DNA of 13,909 bases, taken from JAPLCX01 sp964460305 (lineage in GTDB: Bacteria; Auribacterota; Tritonobacteria; UBA1439). Under the pieces are notes generated by a model, which searched no databases, was not told the origin of the DNA, and saw only the letters and a program-made list of their open reading frames with translations. The DNA lies in NCBI GenBank assembly GCA_964460305.1, contig CAYWRA010000075.1:1-13909 (forward strand). The letters run 5' to 3'. Of this stretch, positions 12,702 through 13,909 are shown in pieces. A program made the translations under genes and the position numbers. Positions within the stretch are counted from its first letter, which is position 1, and every line of letters begins with the position of its first letter.

Positions 12702-13736
12702 CTACCTGGCATTCAAATGACATGGAACGTCTTTTCTGATCTGGGGACTGACCGTCACCAGAAGGGCCTGGAAAACGGCCCCCCGCTCCCTCACGCGGAT
12801 CAAACGCGCGCCGTCAAACGTAAGGTTGTCGCCGCGGTAGTACTCACCCCTCAGCGACCCGTCGTAGATGATGAGGGCGAGATCTTCATGCGGCACGCCG
12901 CCGATCGTCACCTGATCGAGGCCGAGTATGACCGGCATGTAGATGCCATGTGTATCATCCTTGACGCGACCGGTCGCGTTCACGTTCTCTTGAAGCACCT
13001 CCACATTCATCTCCCTGAGAGGGATTTCATTGGGATCGAGGTACTCGAAGAAGGGGCAGATCATGAAGTCCCGGTGATAAAACCGCATCGGCCAGAACTT
13101 GCCGAACTCCACGACCCTTCTCCTGGGATCTTTCGTGAGCTCCAGTATCTTTGCGATTACCCGTTTGTTTTGCTCGATTGTCCCATAGATGCATAGATCG
13201 ATGTCGTCCACGGGCTCCTCCAGTTTACCATATGAGAGGGAGCCGGTGCAGCCGAGTTGTTCGACGGGCACCTCAAGGATGTCGCTCGCTTTCGACACCG
13301 CGTCAGCAACCTGGGGATATATTTCCCGCGCTTTCCTGAGCGATGCGCGGTGATCGAAAAAACCGACGAATTCGCTCAACGGGAGCTCGATGTGATACTC
13401 GGCCCAGCAGGGGAGCTTTTTGCGCGGATCCAGCCTCGGATCGACCTCAAATTGTTTCTTCAACTGCTGATCGTGGGGGATGAGTTCGAGCTTGCCGTCA
13501 ACCATCCTTTTGATGGTGGTCCCATACCGGCGGCCGTGGATGTTCATCCAACCGTCTTTCTGTGGGTAGTAGATGATCTTGCAGTAAACTCCGTCTCTGG
13601 GATGGCAGTGCCCCTGCGCGAATACGAAGCTGTTGTCCTTCCTCAGAAAATAAACGGCATCCCTCGGCCCTCCCTGCATCTCAGCAAGCGGGACGAGGTA
13701 CTGGCCCATAATCCTATCGAATGCGTCTCCGGTCAT
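12702..13736 (-). CDS. First paralogue of predicted COG1665-like nucleotidyltransferase
   Basis: The protein is 344 residues from ATG 13736, preferred because AAAGGA lies 9 bases upstream and the paralogues begin at the equivalent point. ATG 13781 and TTG 13799 also keep the frame open but have poor ribosome sites. Features in order: Y-F-L-R-K-D ... F-A-Q-G-H-C-H-P ... K-I-I-Y-Y-P and G-R-R-Y in the N-terminal region; L-G-C-T-G-S-L-S-Y-G (GSLSYG at 165-170) with D-D178-I-D180-L, the nucleotidyltransferase signature; then F-W-P-M-R-F, C-P-F-F-E-Y, D-D-T-H-G-I-Y-M-P and Y-D-G-S-L-R-G-E-Y-x-x-G-D. No signal peptide or membrane segment is seen, so it is cytoplasmic. It could transfer a nucleotide to RNA, a protein or a small molecule, or be an inactive fold; nothing in the window identifies the substrate. 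It is the first gene of the three-copy array. Confidence 0.75.
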   Translation of the reverse strand: MTGDAFDRIMGQYLVPLAEMQGGPRDAVYFLRKDNSFVFAQGHCHPRDGVYCKIIYYPQKDGWMNIHGRRYGTTIKRMVDGKLELIPHDQQLKKQFEVDPRLDPRKKLPCWAEYHIELPLSEFVGFFDHRASLRKAREIYPQVADAVSKASDILEVPVEQLGCTGSLSYGKLEEPVDDIDLCIYGTIEQNKRVIAKILELTKDPRRRVVEFGKFWPMRFYHRDFMICPFFEYLDPNEIPLREMNVEVLQENVNATGRVKDDTHGIYMPVILGLDQVTIGGVPHEDLALIIYDGSLRGEYYRGDNLTFDGARLIRVRERGAVFQALLVTVSPQIRKDVPCHLNAR

Positions 13737-13909
13737 CCGTTGCCATCCTTTATACTTGGGTATATACGAAAAATGCTCCATCACGGGACTGCTTTCCAAT
13801 GATGAAGCGCACCATAGTATCCCGTCTTTGCCCCCATGTCAACCCCAAACAGGTAGCGAGGGAATTGCGCTGTGAGCATTTTTTGAAGCATGGTAACAAG
13901 TGCCGGTTG
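13737..13909. other. Upstream region of the nucleotidyltransferase array
   Basis: On the minus strand TATATA and TATAAA words at about 13751-13766 could be -10 elements for a transcript beginning close to ATG 13736, which would fit that shorter start. Beyond 13800 nothing coding is supported and the window ends. Confidence 0.3.

Overview
The window looks like chromosomal DNA from an uncultivated bacterium with fairly high GC. The core is bacterial: the GTPase Era, a SpoU/TrmJ-type RNA methyltransferase and an Add-type adenosine deaminase. Intergenic DNA is littered with short degenerate repeat words. The beta-propeller protein has a Pro-Thr linker, and one small secreted protein resembles the exosortase-associated TIGR04073 family. 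Together these recall Omnitrophota/Aureabacteria/PVC-like environmental lineages, but that placement is only an inference from memory. I see no tRNA, rRNA, CRISPR array, transposase or phage gene.

Layout. At 277-2916 (+) a secreted protein carries two PQQ-type propellers of eight blades each, a Pro-Thr linker and a C-terminal beta-rich domain. It converges on a small five-helix membrane protein (2973-3488, -). A RecB/Cas4-like PD-(D/E)XK nuclease follows (3741-4424, -). A 440-base stretch dominated by repeats leads to an exported HAD (class C acid phosphatase-like) enzyme at 4865-5659 (+). A second repeat-rich gap holds a strong extended -10 promoter and then adenosine deaminase (6008-7066, +). 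This converges on a minus-strand pair, era (8819) and a MagIII/endonuclease III-like glycosylase, whose GTG start overlaps the era stop as GTGA. Next come a TrmJ-like methyltransferase (8972-9706, -) and the TIGR04073-like secreted protein (9974-10411, -).

The right-hand 3.2 kb (10569-13736, -) is the most unusual part. It is a tandem array of three diverged paralogues of one protein of about 340 residues. Each has a polymerase-beta-type nucleotidyltransferase signature (GS-x-x-YG followed by D-x-D) and a conserved C-terminal module. They resemble the predicted nucleotidyltransferases of COG1665, which I know mainly from archaea. The first two copies are intact and closely coupled. The third is broken by a single in-frame TAA at a codon that is Tyr or His in its sisters.

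The second theme is interspersed repeats. A composite element with a GGGATCCC-centred imperfect palindrome lies in front of three different minus-strand genes in the same orientation. A second word (core TCACAAAGAGTAAAAGAGAG) occurs at least five times on both strands and supplies the stop codon of the phosphatase. A third word, of the AACACAGAT type, encodes the C-terminal tail of the glycosylase. These repeats appear to be reshaping gene ends.
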